From Chloroflexota bacterium (GTDB lineage: Bacteria; Chloroflexota; Anaerolineae; Aggregatilineales; Phototrophicaceae), in the NCBI GenBank assembly GCA_028875185.1, contig JAPPFH010000088.1, forward strand, positions 1-48,749: a stretch of DNA of 48,749 nucleotides, written 5' to 3'. A program made the position numbers and the translations under genes. A model generated the notes under the pieces. That model saw only the letters and a program-made list of their open reading frames with translations, ran no database searches and had not been told where the DNA came from. Every line of letters begins with the position of its first letter. The first letter of the stretch is position 1. Of this stretch, positions 1 through 7,882 are shown one piece after another.

Positions 1-8
1 GCTTCCTT

Positions 9-37
9 TTGCTCCTTGGATACAGTGCCATTATAAT
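9..37 (+). promoter_or_regulatory. Candidate sigma-70 promoter of the BMP-protein gene
   Basis: A TATAAT hexamer at 32-37 is preceded at 17 bases by TTGCTC (9-14), which keeps only the TTG of a -35 box. It points at the binding-protein gene starting at 160 and would give a leader of about 115 bases. Seen by eye only; a perfect -10 with a weak -35. Confidence 0.4.
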
Positions 38-159
38 CCAAGACTATACACCTAGACCTGTGCCCGCGCCGATGCGGAACGTTGTAAATCCGTCAGCGCG
101 GTAGTACAGTAATCGCGGTGAATCCACCATCGCATTAAGTATTGTCAGGAGATACCGAA

Positions 160-2199
160 ATGAAAAAGCTCATAGTAATGTTCAGCCTTTTTGCGCTGAT
201 GCTGGGCTTCATGCCCCTCGCCGCAGCGCAGAGCAACGTCGAAACGCTCTGCCTCGTCACTGACATCGGGCGCGTCAATGACGGCACATTCAATCAGTTC
301 GCGCATGAAGGCGCGCTGGACGCCGCCGATGAATACGACTTGGAGTACAAGTTTATTGAGACGCAAGCCGAGACAGACTACGACGCCAACATCCAGACCT
401 GCATCGATGAAGGCTTCGAGATAATCATTACGGTCGGCTTTTTGATCGCCGATGCCACTTACGCCGCGGCTGAATCCAATCCCGATGTTTACTTCCTCGG
501 CGTCGATCAATTTGTCATGGGCGGTCCGGCGAATTATGTCGGCATCCAATTCCGCGAAGATCAATCGGGTTTCCTCGCGGGCGTCTTGGCTGCCCAAGTC
601 GCTGATTCAATCGGCTCCGATACGATTGCCGGCATTTACGGTATCGATATTCCGCCGGTCAAGAAATTCCGCAACGGCTTCGAGCAGGGCGCGCTCTACA
701 TCAACCCCGATATCAACCTGCTCGGCGTCTACATCGACAGCTTCATCGCGCCCGACCGCGGCGCTTCGGCGGCGATGCAATTCATCGGCGAAGGCGCTTC
801 GGTCATCTTTGGCGCTGGCGGACCTACCGGCACCGGCGGCATCTTGGCGGCGGCGCAGGAAGGCGTTTACGTCATCGGCGTCGATCAGGATGAGTGGGTC
901 ACCAGCTTCGGCGCGGGCGTGACCGACGGCTCCGAGTACATTATTTCAAGCGCGGTCAAGCGCGTCGATCAAGGGGTTTACGATATGGTCGCCGCGATCG
1001 CCGATGCCATGATGGCGGACTTCCCCGGCGGCGGCATCTACCTGATGGATGTGGCGCTGAACGGCGTGGGCTTGGCCGACAAACACGATGCCGATATCGA
1101 TGATGCCTTCTTCGAGACAGCGGCTGGGGTCGCCGAGATGATGATCGCCGGCTCAGTGACGACCGGCGTTGATCCGGTCTCGGGCGATCTCATGGCGATG
1201 GACATGATGGACGAGCAGGCGGCTGAGATGATGGGCATCGAAACTGTCTGCCTGGTCACGGATTTGGGGCGCGTCAATGACGGCACCTTCAACCAGTCGG
1301 CGCATGAAGGCGCGGTCGCGGCTGCTGATGAATACGACCTGGAGTATGACTTCATCGAGACCCAAGCCGAGACCGACTACGAAGCCAATATCCAAACCTG
1401 CGTTGACGAGGGCTATGAAGCGATTGTCACGGTTGGCTTTTTGATTGCCGACGCCACCTATGCTGCGGCCGAAGCCAACCCCGATGTGTATTTCCTGGGC
1501 GTGGATCAATTCGTCATCGATGGACCCAGCAACTACGTGGGCATCCAATTCCGCGAGGATCAATCCGGCTTCATGACCGGCGTCCTCGCCGCCTACGTCG
1601 CCGAATGGCAAGGCTCCGATACCATCGCCGGCGTCTACGGCATCGACATCCCGCCGGTTAAACGATTCCGCAACGGCTACGAGCAAGGCGCGCGCTATGT
1701 CAATCCGGATTTGACCATCCTCGGCGTTTACATCGACAGCTTCATCGCGCCTGATCGCGGTGGCTCGGCGGCGCTGCAATTTATCGGCGAAGGCGCGACT
1801 GTGCTCTTCGGCGGCGGCGGACCGACCGGCACCGGCGCTATCCTGGCGGGCGCTCAAGAAGGCGTTTACGTCATCGGCGTCGATAAGGACGAATGGCTGA
1901 CCAGCTTCGGCGCGGGCGAGACCGATGGCTCCGAGTTCATCATCTCGTCGGCGATGAAGCGGGTTGACGTCGGCGTGCGCGATATGGTGGCGATGCTGGC
2001 GGAAGGCGACTTGAGCGACTTCCCCGGCGGTGGCGTCTTCCTGATGGACGCGGCGATGAATGGCGTTGGCTTGGCGCCGCCGCATGAAGCGGATATTCCC
2101 GACTCGGTTTGGGAGAAGGTGAACGCGCTCAACGCCGAGTTGATCGCCGGTGAGATCGAGACCGGTGTGAACCTTATCACGGGTGACTTGCTGGAATAG
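160..2199 (+). CDS. Tandem-duplicated BMP-family ABC transporter substrate-binding protein
   Basis: Secreted binding protein of the BMP/Med/PnrA family, whose characterised members bind nucleosides or similar small ligands for an ABC importer. Residues 1-23 are a signal peptide (MKK, hydrophobic core, AAA-Q). There is no lipobox cysteine, although family members are usually lipoproteins. Two complete copies of the domain follow, about residues 28-350 and 361-679. Matching positions lie exactly 333 residues (999 bases) apart, for example CLVTD-GRVNDGTFNQ at 31 and 364. A usual family member has one copy and about 330-400 residues. Each copy keeps two cysteines, in CLVTD and QTC-DEG, a possible disulfide. 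The start at 160 is preferred over an upstream TTG (142) because AGGAG lies 8 bases before it and the signal peptide begins there. No permease or ATPase partner lies downstream; the next features are a terminator and an unrelated small gene. The family is secure, the ligand unknown. Confidence 0.93.
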   Translation: MKKLIVMFSLFALMLGFMPLAAAQSNVETLCLVTDIGRVNDGTFNQFAHEGALDAADEYDLEYKFIETQAETDYDANIQTCIDEGFEIIITVGFLIADATYAAAESNPDVYFLGVDQFVMGGPANYVGIQFREDQSGFLAGVLAAQVADSIGSDTIAGIYGIDIPPVKKFRNGFEQGALYINPDINLLGVYIDSFIAPDRGASAAMQFIGEGASVIFGAGGPTGTGGILAAAQEGVYVIGVDQDEWVTSFGAGVTDGSEYIISSAVKRVDQGVYDMVAAIADAMMADFPGGGIYLMDVALNGVGLADKHDADIDDAFFETAAGVAEMMIAGSVTTGVDPVSGDLMAMDMMDEQAAEMMGIETVCLVTDLGRVNDGTFNQSAHEGAVAAADEYDLEYDFIETQAETDYEANIQTCVDEGYEAIVTVGFLIADATYAAAEANPDVYFLGVDQFVIDGPSNYVGIQFREDQSGFMTGVLAAYVAEWQGSDTIAGVYGIDIPPVKRFRNGYEQGARYVNPDLTILGVYIDSFIAPDRGGSAALQFIGEGATVLFGGGGPTGTGAILAGAQEGVYVIGVDKDEWLTSFGAGETDGSEFIISSAMKRVDVGVRDMVAMLAEGDLSDFPGGGVFLMDAAMNGVGLAPPHEADIPDSVWEKVNALNAELIAGEIETGVNLITGDLLE

Positions 2200-2217
2200 C
2201 CATTACATTCAGAATTC

Positions 2218-2244
2218 GTAGGGGCGAGCCGGTGGCTCGCCCGC
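2218..2244. repeat. GTAGGGGCG-type intergenic hairpin repeat
   Basis: One copy of the window-wide family: GTAGGGGCGAGCC, then GG, then TGGCTCGCCC, an imperfect hairpin just after the BMP gene. Confidence 0.8.
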
Positions 2245-2311
2245 TCTTCAATTGTGCAGTATGTAGGCTGCTGCAAGAGTCTCATTGATCTGAGATTGTG
2301 TAAAAGAGGAT

Positions 2312-2346
2312 CAGCCTCATCAAGCGATGGGGCTGTTGTTTCTTTG
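2312..2346 (+). terminator. Rho-independent terminator after the BMP gene
   Basis: The stem CAGCCTCATC (2312-2321) pairs with GATGGGGCTG (2326-2335) across the loop AAGC, fully paired with one U-G pair. A T-rich tail follows (TTGTTTCTTTG). The same two stem arms recur 500 bases downstream at 2812-2835. Confidence 0.75.
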
Positions 2347-2391
2347 TCACGGATGAGCGGTTTTCATGTTTAGCAGCGGATCAGGGATGAG

Positions 2392-2422
2392 TTGACGAAT
2401 TTGCTAGAATCGGTGTTATTAT
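2392..2422 (+). promoter_or_regulatory. Candidate promoter of the small coiled-coil gene
   Basis: TTGACG (2392-2397) and TATTAT (2417-2422) are separated by 19 bases, or 18 if TTATTA is used. The stretch is richer in A and T than its surroundings and lies just downstream of the preceding terminator. Confidence 0.45.
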
Positions 2423-2469
2423 AGTAGCGTCATGGAATTCATAACCTGATAGACAAATTGGATCATGAC

Positions 2470-2784
2470 ATGGCGGAAATCAGGAACGATCACGAAAGAC
2501 GCATCTCAACTATTGAAGGTGAGATGAAGTCACTGGCCACGAAAGCCGACCTCGCGGAATTCAAAGCTGAGATCATGGAATATGTCCAGAGCGCTATTCG
2601 AGCGCAGACGGAAGAGTTTCGACCGACTCTCGAGAAAATCAGCGAGGCATTGGACAGGCACAGTGACGAAATCCGCGAGCTGCGTGAGAAGGAAAGCCGC
2701 TTCAGAGGCGCGGTGGATACGCTCAAATACGCGTTGCCTTTTCTCATCAGCATCATTGCCGTGCTGGTGGCGGTCTTGAAATAA
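2470..2784 (+). CDS. Small coiled-coil protein with C-terminal membrane anchor
   Basis: A protein of about 104 residues. Residues 1 to about 80 are charged and heptad-like (a segment resembling LATKADLAEFKAEI, then LEKISEALDRHSDEIRELREKE), so they should form a long coiled coil. The last 20 residues (ALPFLISIIAVLVAVLK) form one membrane helix, leaving only a lysine outside. The layout resembles bacterial DUF1640/CCDC90-like proteins, of unclear function; this is a resemblance only. ATG 2470 is chosen because GGAT lies 7 bases upstream; a TTG at 2458 is possible. The gene is a single unit, with a terminator before its promoter and a near-identical terminator after its stop. A second small coiled-coil membrane protein of opposite layout (anchor first) lies at 43330-43665. 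Confidence 0.72.
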   Translation: MAEIRNDHERRISTIEGEMKSLATKADLAEFKAEIMEYVQSAIRAQTEEFRPTLEKISEALDRHSDEIRELREKESRFRGAVDTLKYALPFLISIIAVLVAVLK

Positions 2785-2811
2785 TCAGCGAAAACCCAAT
2801 CAAACGTGAAG

Positions 2812-2845
2812 CAGCCTCATCGTTTGATGGGGCTGTTTTCATTTT
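2812..2845 (+). terminator. Rho-independent terminator after the small coiled-coil gene
   Basis: CAGCCTCATC (2812-2821), loop GTTT, GATGGGGCTG (2826-2835), then TTTTCATTTT. Both arms are identical to those of the terminator at 2312; only the loop differs. It serves the + strand gene; on the other strand it has no T-tract directly after the stem. Confidence 0.8.
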
Positions 2846-2851
2846 CGCAAG

Positions 2852-4426
2852 TCAGAGCGCCCCATCCGTATACACATCATCCACCAAGCGCAGTATCCCC
2901 AGCGGATTCCCATCCTTCAGCGCGTCGGGCAGCAGGGCGTCCGGCAGATTCTGGAAGGCGATCGGGCGCATGAAGCGGTAGATCGCGTTCATGCCGACGG
3001 AAGTCGTGCCGGGCGCGGTGGTGGCTGGGTAGGGACCGCCATGCTGCATGGCGTGCACAACGGCGACGCCGGTGGGGAAACCGTTCCAGATCACGCGGCC
3101 CGCTTTCTCGCGCAGCTGATGCAGCAGGTCGCCGATGTCGTCGAGTTCGTCGGCTTCGGCGTGGATGGTGCTGGTCAGGTTGCCTTCGAGCGCGTTGACG
3201 GTCGCGCGCAGGTCCGCGTCATCTTCGCAGACGACGAAGAGCGTGACCGGTCCAAAGTGTTCCACCTGCAGGCTGTCATCGGCGCGGATGGCGGAGGCAG
3301 TCGTCTGCAGCACGGTGTTGCTGAAGCAGAAAGAATCGCTATCAGCGACGGCGCCGCCGGTCAAGACCTCAATTTGCGGATTCGCTGTTGTCTGCCCGAC
3401 CGTCCCCTGCAAGCCGCGCGCAATCGTCTCATTGAGCAGCACGCCAGCCGGCGCCGCGCTCATCTTTTCGCTGACGGCGGCGATGAAGTTCTGCGCCAGC
3501 GGGCCGTCTTGCAGCAGGATTAAGCCGGGATTGGTGCAGAATTGCCCCGTGCCCATCGTGATTGAAGCGACTAGCCCGTCGGCGATCTCATCGGCGCGTT
3601 CCTCGAGTGCGGCGCCGGTGATGACCACCGGATTGACGCTGCCCATCTCGGCGAAAACAGGTATCGGTCGCGGCCGGCGAGCGGCGGCATCGTATATCGC
3701 CCGCCCGCCGCGCAGGCTGCCGGTGAAGCCCACCGCTTCTATGCCATCATGCGCCACCAGCCTCTGCCCGACATCAATGCCCGCGCCTTGCAGCATGGAA
3801 AAGGTTCCGGCGGGGAAGCCACCCGCGGCAATAGCGGCATCGAAAGCCCGCGCGAACATCTCCGATGTGGCCGGATGACCCGGATGCGCCTTGACCACCA
3901 CTGGGCAGCCAGCCGCCAGAGCCGAGGCCGTGTCGCCGCCGGCGACGGCAAATGCGAAGGGAAAATTGCTGGCGGCGAAGATGGCGACGGGACCAACGGG
4001 AAACTGCATCTGACGAATCGAAGGCTGATCGGGCTGTTCGGAATTAATGATGGGGCGCAGGTAGTCGCCCTCGCGCAGCAGTGCCCCGAAGGCGCGGAAT
4101 TGCCCGGTGGTGCGGGCGCGCTCGCCGGTCAAGCGCGGCAGCCCGAGCCCGGTTTCACGGTCAGCCGAGTGCAGCAAGTTATCGCCGAGCGCTTCGATCT
4201 GGTTCGCGATTTCGTCGAGGAAATCGGCTATCCGCTCTGAAGAATAATTCCGGATTTCGCCGAATGCGGCGACGGCGGCGTCCACCGCGCGATCGACCTC
4301 GGCGCTGGTCGCGTTATGGAAGGGCAGGTCGGCGCGCGTCTTGCTGCGCGGATCGACGCTGAAGAAGGTTTCGGTTCCCTCGGCTGATGTGCTGCCAGCG
4401 ATATAGTTATGGCCAGTGAGTTGCAT
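2852..4426 (-). CDS. Alpha-ketoglutarate semialdehyde dehydrogenase (NADP-type aldehyde dehydrogenase)
   Basis: Oxidises 2,5-dioxopentanoate (alpha-ketoglutarate semialdehyde) to 2-oxoglutarate, the last step of non-phosphorylating pentose, glucarate or hydroxyproline breakdown. The 524-residue length is typical. Visible features are the catalytic Asn154 (ASNFPFAF), the glycine-rich FTGS cofactor segment near 234, Glu260 in FAEMGSVNP and nucleophile Cys297 in GTGQFCTNPG. The FAEMGSVNP and GQFCTNPGL signatures are the subfamily forms. The gene lies 10 bases downstream of the DapA-like gene on the same strand, so the two are very likely co-transcribed and perform consecutive steps. Which sugar acid feeds them cannot be read from the sequence. 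Confidence 0.88.
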   Translation of the reverse strand: MQLTGHNYIAGSTSAEGTETFFSVDPRSKTRADLPFHNATSAEVDRAVDAAVAAFGEIRNYSSERIADFLDEIANQIEALGDNLLHSADRETGLGLPRLTGERARTTGQFRAFGALLREGDYLRPIINSEQPDQPSIRQMQFPVGPVAIFAASNFPFAFAVAGGDTASALAAGCPVVVKAHPGHPATSEMFARAFDAAIAAGGFPAGTFSMLQGAGIDVGQRLVAHDGIEAVGFTGSLRGGRAIYDAAARRPRPIPVFAEMGSVNPVVITGAALEERADEIADGLVASITMGTGQFCTNPGLILLQDGPLAQNFIAAVSEKMSAAPAGVLLNETIARGLQGTVGQTTANPQIEVLTGGAVADSDSFCFSNTVLQTTASAIRADDSLQVEHFGPVTLFVVCEDDADLRATVNALEGNLTSTIHAEADELDDIGDLLHQLREKAGRVIWNGFPTGVAVVHAMQHGGPYPATTAPGTTSVGMNAIYRFMRPIAFQNLPDALLPDALKDGNPLGILRLVDDVYTDGAL

Positions 4427-4436
4427 TGCTTACCTC

Positions 4437-5351
4437 TCAATTGTTTTTGGCGACTCTCAAATCAAGCGCGTCAACTATAGCAAAGAATGCGGGCAAATCA
4501 CATTCGTCGAACGCAATTGTCGGCTTCCGCACGATGGCGCTGCCGATCGCGCCGTAGCGCTTCATCAATTGTTTGCGCATGTGCAGCGAATATTCGTGCC
4601 CCGGGCCCGAGACGGCTCGGGTTAGCGGAGCGCCCTTCAAAATGATCGCCTCGGCCGACTCCTCATCGCCGCGCTTCCACTGGTCCCAAGCGGCCAAGAA
4701 TAGCTCGTTGAAGCCGACGCCGGGGATCAAGCCGGCAGCGCCATTGCGCAGCTCTTCAAGCACGGTTATGCCGCCGCCACCGCCGAACATCTTGCGGTCA
4801 GCCGGGAGCAGTGGCTTAAGCTCGCGCATTTTCGCCGCCGATCCAGGTCCTTCGAGTTTGTAGTACAAAACGTTCGGCGAGCGGTCAGCAATCTCGGCGA
4901 GCGCCTCCGCTGTCAGTTCGGTGTGGCGATATTGCGGGATATGCGGCGCTTGCTGGAGGATGATCGGCACATCAGTCGCCTTGGCGAAATCGATATAGAA
5001 TTCCACGAGCGCCCCCGCGCCATTGTCCATCGTCGCCGGCGGCAGCGTCATAAGCGCGGCGGGCCGATAGGCGGCGAATTGACGCGCCTGCTGGATGGCT
5101 GATTCGGCGCTGTTGGGCGCGATGCCGATGATCAAGGGGAGCGCGCCCGCCAATTCGCCCGCGACAAGCTCGACAGTCCGCCAGCGTTCGTCATCGGTCA
5201 TCTTGTAGGCTTCGCTGGCGAAGCCGTTGATGCCGATGGCATGGACGCCGCCATCAATTTCAAAGCGAACGATGCTGCGCAAGCCGTCGGCGTCGATGTC
5301 GCCCCGGTCGTCAAAGGGCGTGAATAGAATAGGGGCGATGCCTTCTAGCAT
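4437..5351 (-). CDS. DapA-family dehydratase/aldolase, probably 2-keto-3-deoxy sugar-acid dehydratase
   Basis: A 304-residue (beta/alpha)8 class I enzyme of the dihydrodipicolinate synthase/N-acetylneuraminate lyase superfamily. The Schiff-base lysine is Lys165 in VLYYKLEG. The usual DapA tyrosine segment (YNxPxRT) is replaced by QQAPHIP at 134-140, so true lysine-pathway DapA is unlikely. From memory, L-2-keto-3-deoxyarabonate dehydratases also carry a Q-x-A-P segment here. With the adjacent ketoglutarate semialdehyde dehydrogenase, the likely reaction is dehydration of a 2-keto-3-deoxy-pentonate (or 5-keto-4-deoxyglucarate) to ketoglutarate semialdehyde. An aldolase role remains possible. 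The start codon overlies the end of a repeat-bearing intergenic stretch (5352-5574). Confidence 0.8.
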   Translation of the reverse strand: MLEGIAPILFTPFDDRGDIDADGLRSIVRFEIDGGVHAIGINGFASEAYKMTDDERWRTVELVAGELAGALPLIIGIAPNSAESAIQQARQFAAYRPAALMTLPPATMDNGAGALVEFYIDFAKATDVPIILQQAPHIPQYRHTELTAEALAEIADRSPNVLYYKLEGPGSAAKMRELKPLLPADRKMFGGGGGITVLEELRNGAAGLIPGVGFNELFLAAWDQWKRGDEESAEAIILKGAPLTRAVSGPGHEYSLHMRKQLMKRYGAIGSAIVRKPTIAFDECDLPAFFAIVDALDLRVAKNN

Positions 5352-5449
5352 GGAGCAGTCTGCGATAGAGTCAATACTTGGGTCATTTTACCACAGAGGA
5401 AATGTGGCAAAACAGCAGTAGCGCCAACAGAGTCATGCAAATGAAATCT

Positions 5450-5541
5450 GTAGGGGCGTCTGATCCGCTGTGTCTACGCGCGGCGCCGAAACGCCCATAA
5501 ATGCGCTTGGAAATCGGGCGTCTCAGCGAGACGCCCCTGCA
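5450..5541. repeat. Two intergenic hairpin repeats, one with a GTGTCTACGCG module
   Basis: TGTAGGGGCGTCTG begins a copy that carries GTGTCTACGCG before GCCGAAACGCCC. A second copy (GGGCGTCTCAGCGAGACGCCCC) follows at 5516. No gene is seen between 5352 and 5574. Confidence 0.7.
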
Positions 5542-5574
5542 TGTTCTCTATATTCTTGCATTACTTCCTTGGCG

Positions 5575-6723
5575 CTATTGACTGAACTGCGGAATCTCCA
5601 CGCGCGCGCCGCCATTCATCGCCGACTCGTGCGCGCAGATGCCAGCGGCGGTCCAGGCGGCTGTCGCGAGCGCATCGGGCCAGGGCTCGCGTCCATCGAT
5701 GATGCTGCTTACGAATTCATGCGCCAGATGCGGATGCGAGCCGCCATGCCCGCCGCCCTGCAAGAAGGACAGATGCGCCTGCGTCTCGTCATAGACGCCG
5801 CGCTGGGTGAAACGGGCGATCTCCGGCGGCAGCAAGTCTTGCCGGTCGCGCACTTTCAGGCGCTCATCGGTGATATCGTTGCCGCGCCCCCAATGCGTAA
5901 CCACCGGCTTCATGCGAAAGACCACCGGCGGCTCATCTTCGATCTGCTCCCATTCGAAGGTGGCTTTCTCGCCGTAGACGTTGAAGCTCTCGGTGTAGCC
6001 GCGCGCCGTGTGGAATAGGCTGCGCGTGATCTCGGCCGCCAGCGGCGGATCGCTGCTGAGTTCATAAATGGCGGTTTCAACCGGGAAGGGATTGCCATAC
6101 TGCTCGTGCAATTCCGGGCGCATCACGCCAGAGCCGAAGCAATGCACCGCCTTCGCCTGGGCGCCCGCCAGCGCCAGCACCGGCGACACGGCATGGGTGG
6201 CGTAATACATTGGCGGCAAACCCATCCAGTAGGGCGGCCAATATTCCATATCCTGATAATGCGCCCCGCGCAAGAACTGGATGCGCCCGATTTCGCCGTT
6301 TTTGATCATCTCCCGCACATGCAAGAAACGCCGTGTATACACTGCCGTCTCCATGCCCATGTAGTTCTTGCCGCTTTCCCGCTGCGCCGCAATGATGCCA
6401 TGCAAGTCGGCGATGCTGATCGCCATCGGCACCGTGCAGGCGCAATGTTTGCCGGCATTGAGTACGGCGACAGTCTGCTCGGCGTGCAGCGGGATGGGCG
6501 TGACCAGATGCACAGCATCGATACTGTCGTCAGCGAGCGCGTCGTCCAGATCCGGGACGCGCTTTTGCACTTCAAAGCGGTCGCCGATCTTTGCGAGGAC
6601 CTCTGGATCCGAATCGCAGATGGTCAGGCTCTCGACATTCGGATGATGCAAATATATAGGCGCGAACTCAGCGCCGAAGCTGAGCCCGGCGAGTGCGATG
6701 TTGATTTGGCGAGAAGCGGTCAT
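5575..6723 (-). CDS. Gfo/Idh/MocA-family NAD(P)-dependent oxidoreductase
   Basis: 382 residues. An N-terminal Rossmann fold (INIALAGLSFGAEF, with the acidic end CDSDPE) is followed by the C-terminal alpha/beta domain of this family, which oxidises or reduces sugars, inositols and related polyols. The normally conserved EKP segment, whose lysine is catalytic in many members, reads CTVPMA here, so the lysine is missing; a histidine in YYATHAVSPVL remains. Substrate and even redox activity are therefore uncertain. The gene lies between the two-gene dehydratase/dehydrogenase operon and an importer on the same strand, which suggests work on the same imported sugar. Confidence 0.85.
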   Translation of the reverse strand: MTASRQINIALAGLSFGAEFAPIYLHHPNVESLTICDSDPEVLAKIGDRFEVQKRVPDLDDALADDSIDAVHLVTPIPLHAEQTVAVLNAGKHCACTVPMAISIADLHGIIAAQRESGKNYMGMETAVYTRRFLHVREMIKNGEIGRIQFLRGAHYQDMEYWPPYWMGLPPMYYATHAVSPVLALAGAQAKAVHCFGSGVMRPELHEQYGNPFPVETAIYELSSDPPLAAEITRSLFHTARGYTESFNVYGEKATFEWEQIEDEPPVVFRMKPVVTHWGRGNDITDERLKVRDRQDLLPPEIARFTQRGVYDETQAHLSFLQGGGHGGSHPHLAHEFVSSIIDGREPWPDALATAAWTAAGICAHESAMNGGARVEIPQFSQ

Positions 6724-6761
6724 CGTCTATTTCTCCGCGTCTGATAATGGGTCGCCCCTAC

Positions 6762-6956
6762 AAGGCTTGATTGGTATTAGCGAAAATCGCCTGATTTTCT
6801 GCCCCCATCCCCCAGCCCCTTACCCCAAAATGAGGGAAGGGGAGCTTAGCCCAGTGCGAAACAGTACACAGATTGCGATTTCGTCTCGTTATTAGGATCT
6901 GTCATGCAGTATTCTGCCCATTTTTCATGCCGGTCTTGTAATACCAATCAAGCCTT
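6762..6956. repeat. 195-bp element bounded by perfect 18-bp inverted repeats (MITE-like)
   Basis: AAGGCTTGATTGGTATTA (6762-6779) is exactly the reverse complement of 6939-6956. Between the arms lies a copy of the C-rich family (CCCCATCCCCCAGCCCC...GAGGGAAGGGGAG) and no reading frame of note. The arm ends are flanked by AC on both sides, too short to prove a target duplication. The whole gap 6724-7033 holds this element and one GTAGGGGCG repeat (from 6981), with no gene. Confidence 0.6.
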
Positions 6957-6980
6957 ACATGCAACTTAGTATTTGGAAAA

Positions 6981-7012
6981 TGTAGGGGCGACCTACCAGG
7001 TCGTCCGCTCGC
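6981..7012. repeat. GTAGGGGCG-type intergenic hairpin repeat
   Basis: TGTAGGGGCGACCTACCAGGTCGTCCGC, the commonest form of the family, placed 20 bases after the permease stop. Confidence 0.75.
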
Positions 7013-7033
7013 AATTCAATGTCGGCGCCCACG

Positions 7034-7882
7034 CTATCCCTGCACCGCGCCTAAGGTGATGCCTTCCACCAACTGCCGTTGCGTCAGCATCAGCAGGGGA
7101 ACGAGCGGCAGCAGGACAAACATGCCGGCGGTCGCCACCAGATCGAGATTGCTCGATTGGTAATCGGCTTCGCGCGGTGGAATGGTATACAGTTTCGTCG
7201 TGAGCACTTGGGTATCGGGCGATGTCGACAAGGTGAAGACGAAGAGGAATTCGTTCCAGCCGCCGATGAAAAGCAGCAGGAAGCTGACGAAGACGCCCGG
7301 CATGGCGATGGGCATGATGATGCGGAACAAAGTCATGAAGCGCCCGGCGCCATCAATCGCGGCCGCGTCATCCAGCTCGCGCGGGATGGCGTTGAAATAG
7401 GCGAATTGCAGCAGTGTCGCCAACGGCATGCCGCCAGCGGTGAAGACGAGTATGAGTCCGATATGCGTATCGAGCAGGTTGAACTGAAGATAAGCGATGA
7501 AAATGGGTCCCAGCGTGACCATGGCCGGAACCGCCATGCTGGCGACCAGCAGGCTGTACATCAAGGTGCGGCCGCGGAAAGTGCCGCGGCTGAATGCGTA
7601 AGCCGCCATCGCGCCCAGCACCGTCGCCGCCAAGCCCGAGCCGCCAGCCAAAATAACCGTGTTGCGCAGCGTCAGTCCAAAGTCCCAAGCCCGCGCCATG
7701 AAGGGGTAGTTCTCCCATGTCGGGTAGCGGGGAATAATCGTCGGCGGGATGCGGTTGACCTCGCCGACTGACTTGAATGAGGTAAGCGCCATAAACAGCA
7801 CAGGAAAAACCAGGCCGACCAAGACGATGACCAGCAGGGTGTATAGCAAGGCATTGCGCAGACGCCGCCGCTGATGAATCAT
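7034..7882 (-). CDS. Carbohydrate ABC transporter permease (MalG-type)
   Basis: Inner-membrane permease of 282 residues with about six membrane helices. The ATPase-docking EAA-like loop is ELDDAAAIDGAGRF...IIMPIAMP, and the C-terminal end QLVEGITLGAVQG is typical of MalG-type subunits. The open frame runs upstream to 8431, but that extension is a shadow of the neighbouring permease. ATG 7882 is chosen because it shares its A with the TGA stop of that gene (TGATG overlap), a sign of translational coupling. It forms an importer with the permease at 7882-8799 and the binding protein at 9045-10312. No ATPase gene accompanies them. Confidence 0.9.
   Translation of the reverse strand: MIHQRRRLRNALLYTLLVIVLVGLVFPVLFMALTSFKSVGEVNRIPPTIIPRYPTWENYPFMARAWDFGLTLRNTVILAGGSGLAATVLGAMAAYAFSRGTFRGRTLMYSLLVASMAVPAMVTLGPIFIAYLQFNLLDTHIGLILVFTAGGMPLATLLQFAYFNAIPRELDDAAAIDGAGRFMTLFRIIMPIAMPGVFVSFLLLFIGGWNEFLFVFTLSTSPDTQVLTTKLYTIPPREADYQSSNLDLVATAGMFVLLPLVPLLMLTQRQLVEGITLGAVQG

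Noticed and set aside
1153-2085. 310-residue open frame on the reverse strand inside the BMP gene
   Set aside because: It lies fully antisense to a clear protein with two repeated domains, its sequence is Arg/His/Asp-rich shadow composition, and a similar shadow occurs over the first copy.
3135-3878. 247-residue frame on the + strand inside the aldehyde dehydrogenase gene
   Set aside because: Antisense shadow, Ser/Ala/Arg-rich with no domain; the reverse-strand gene has full catalytic motifs.
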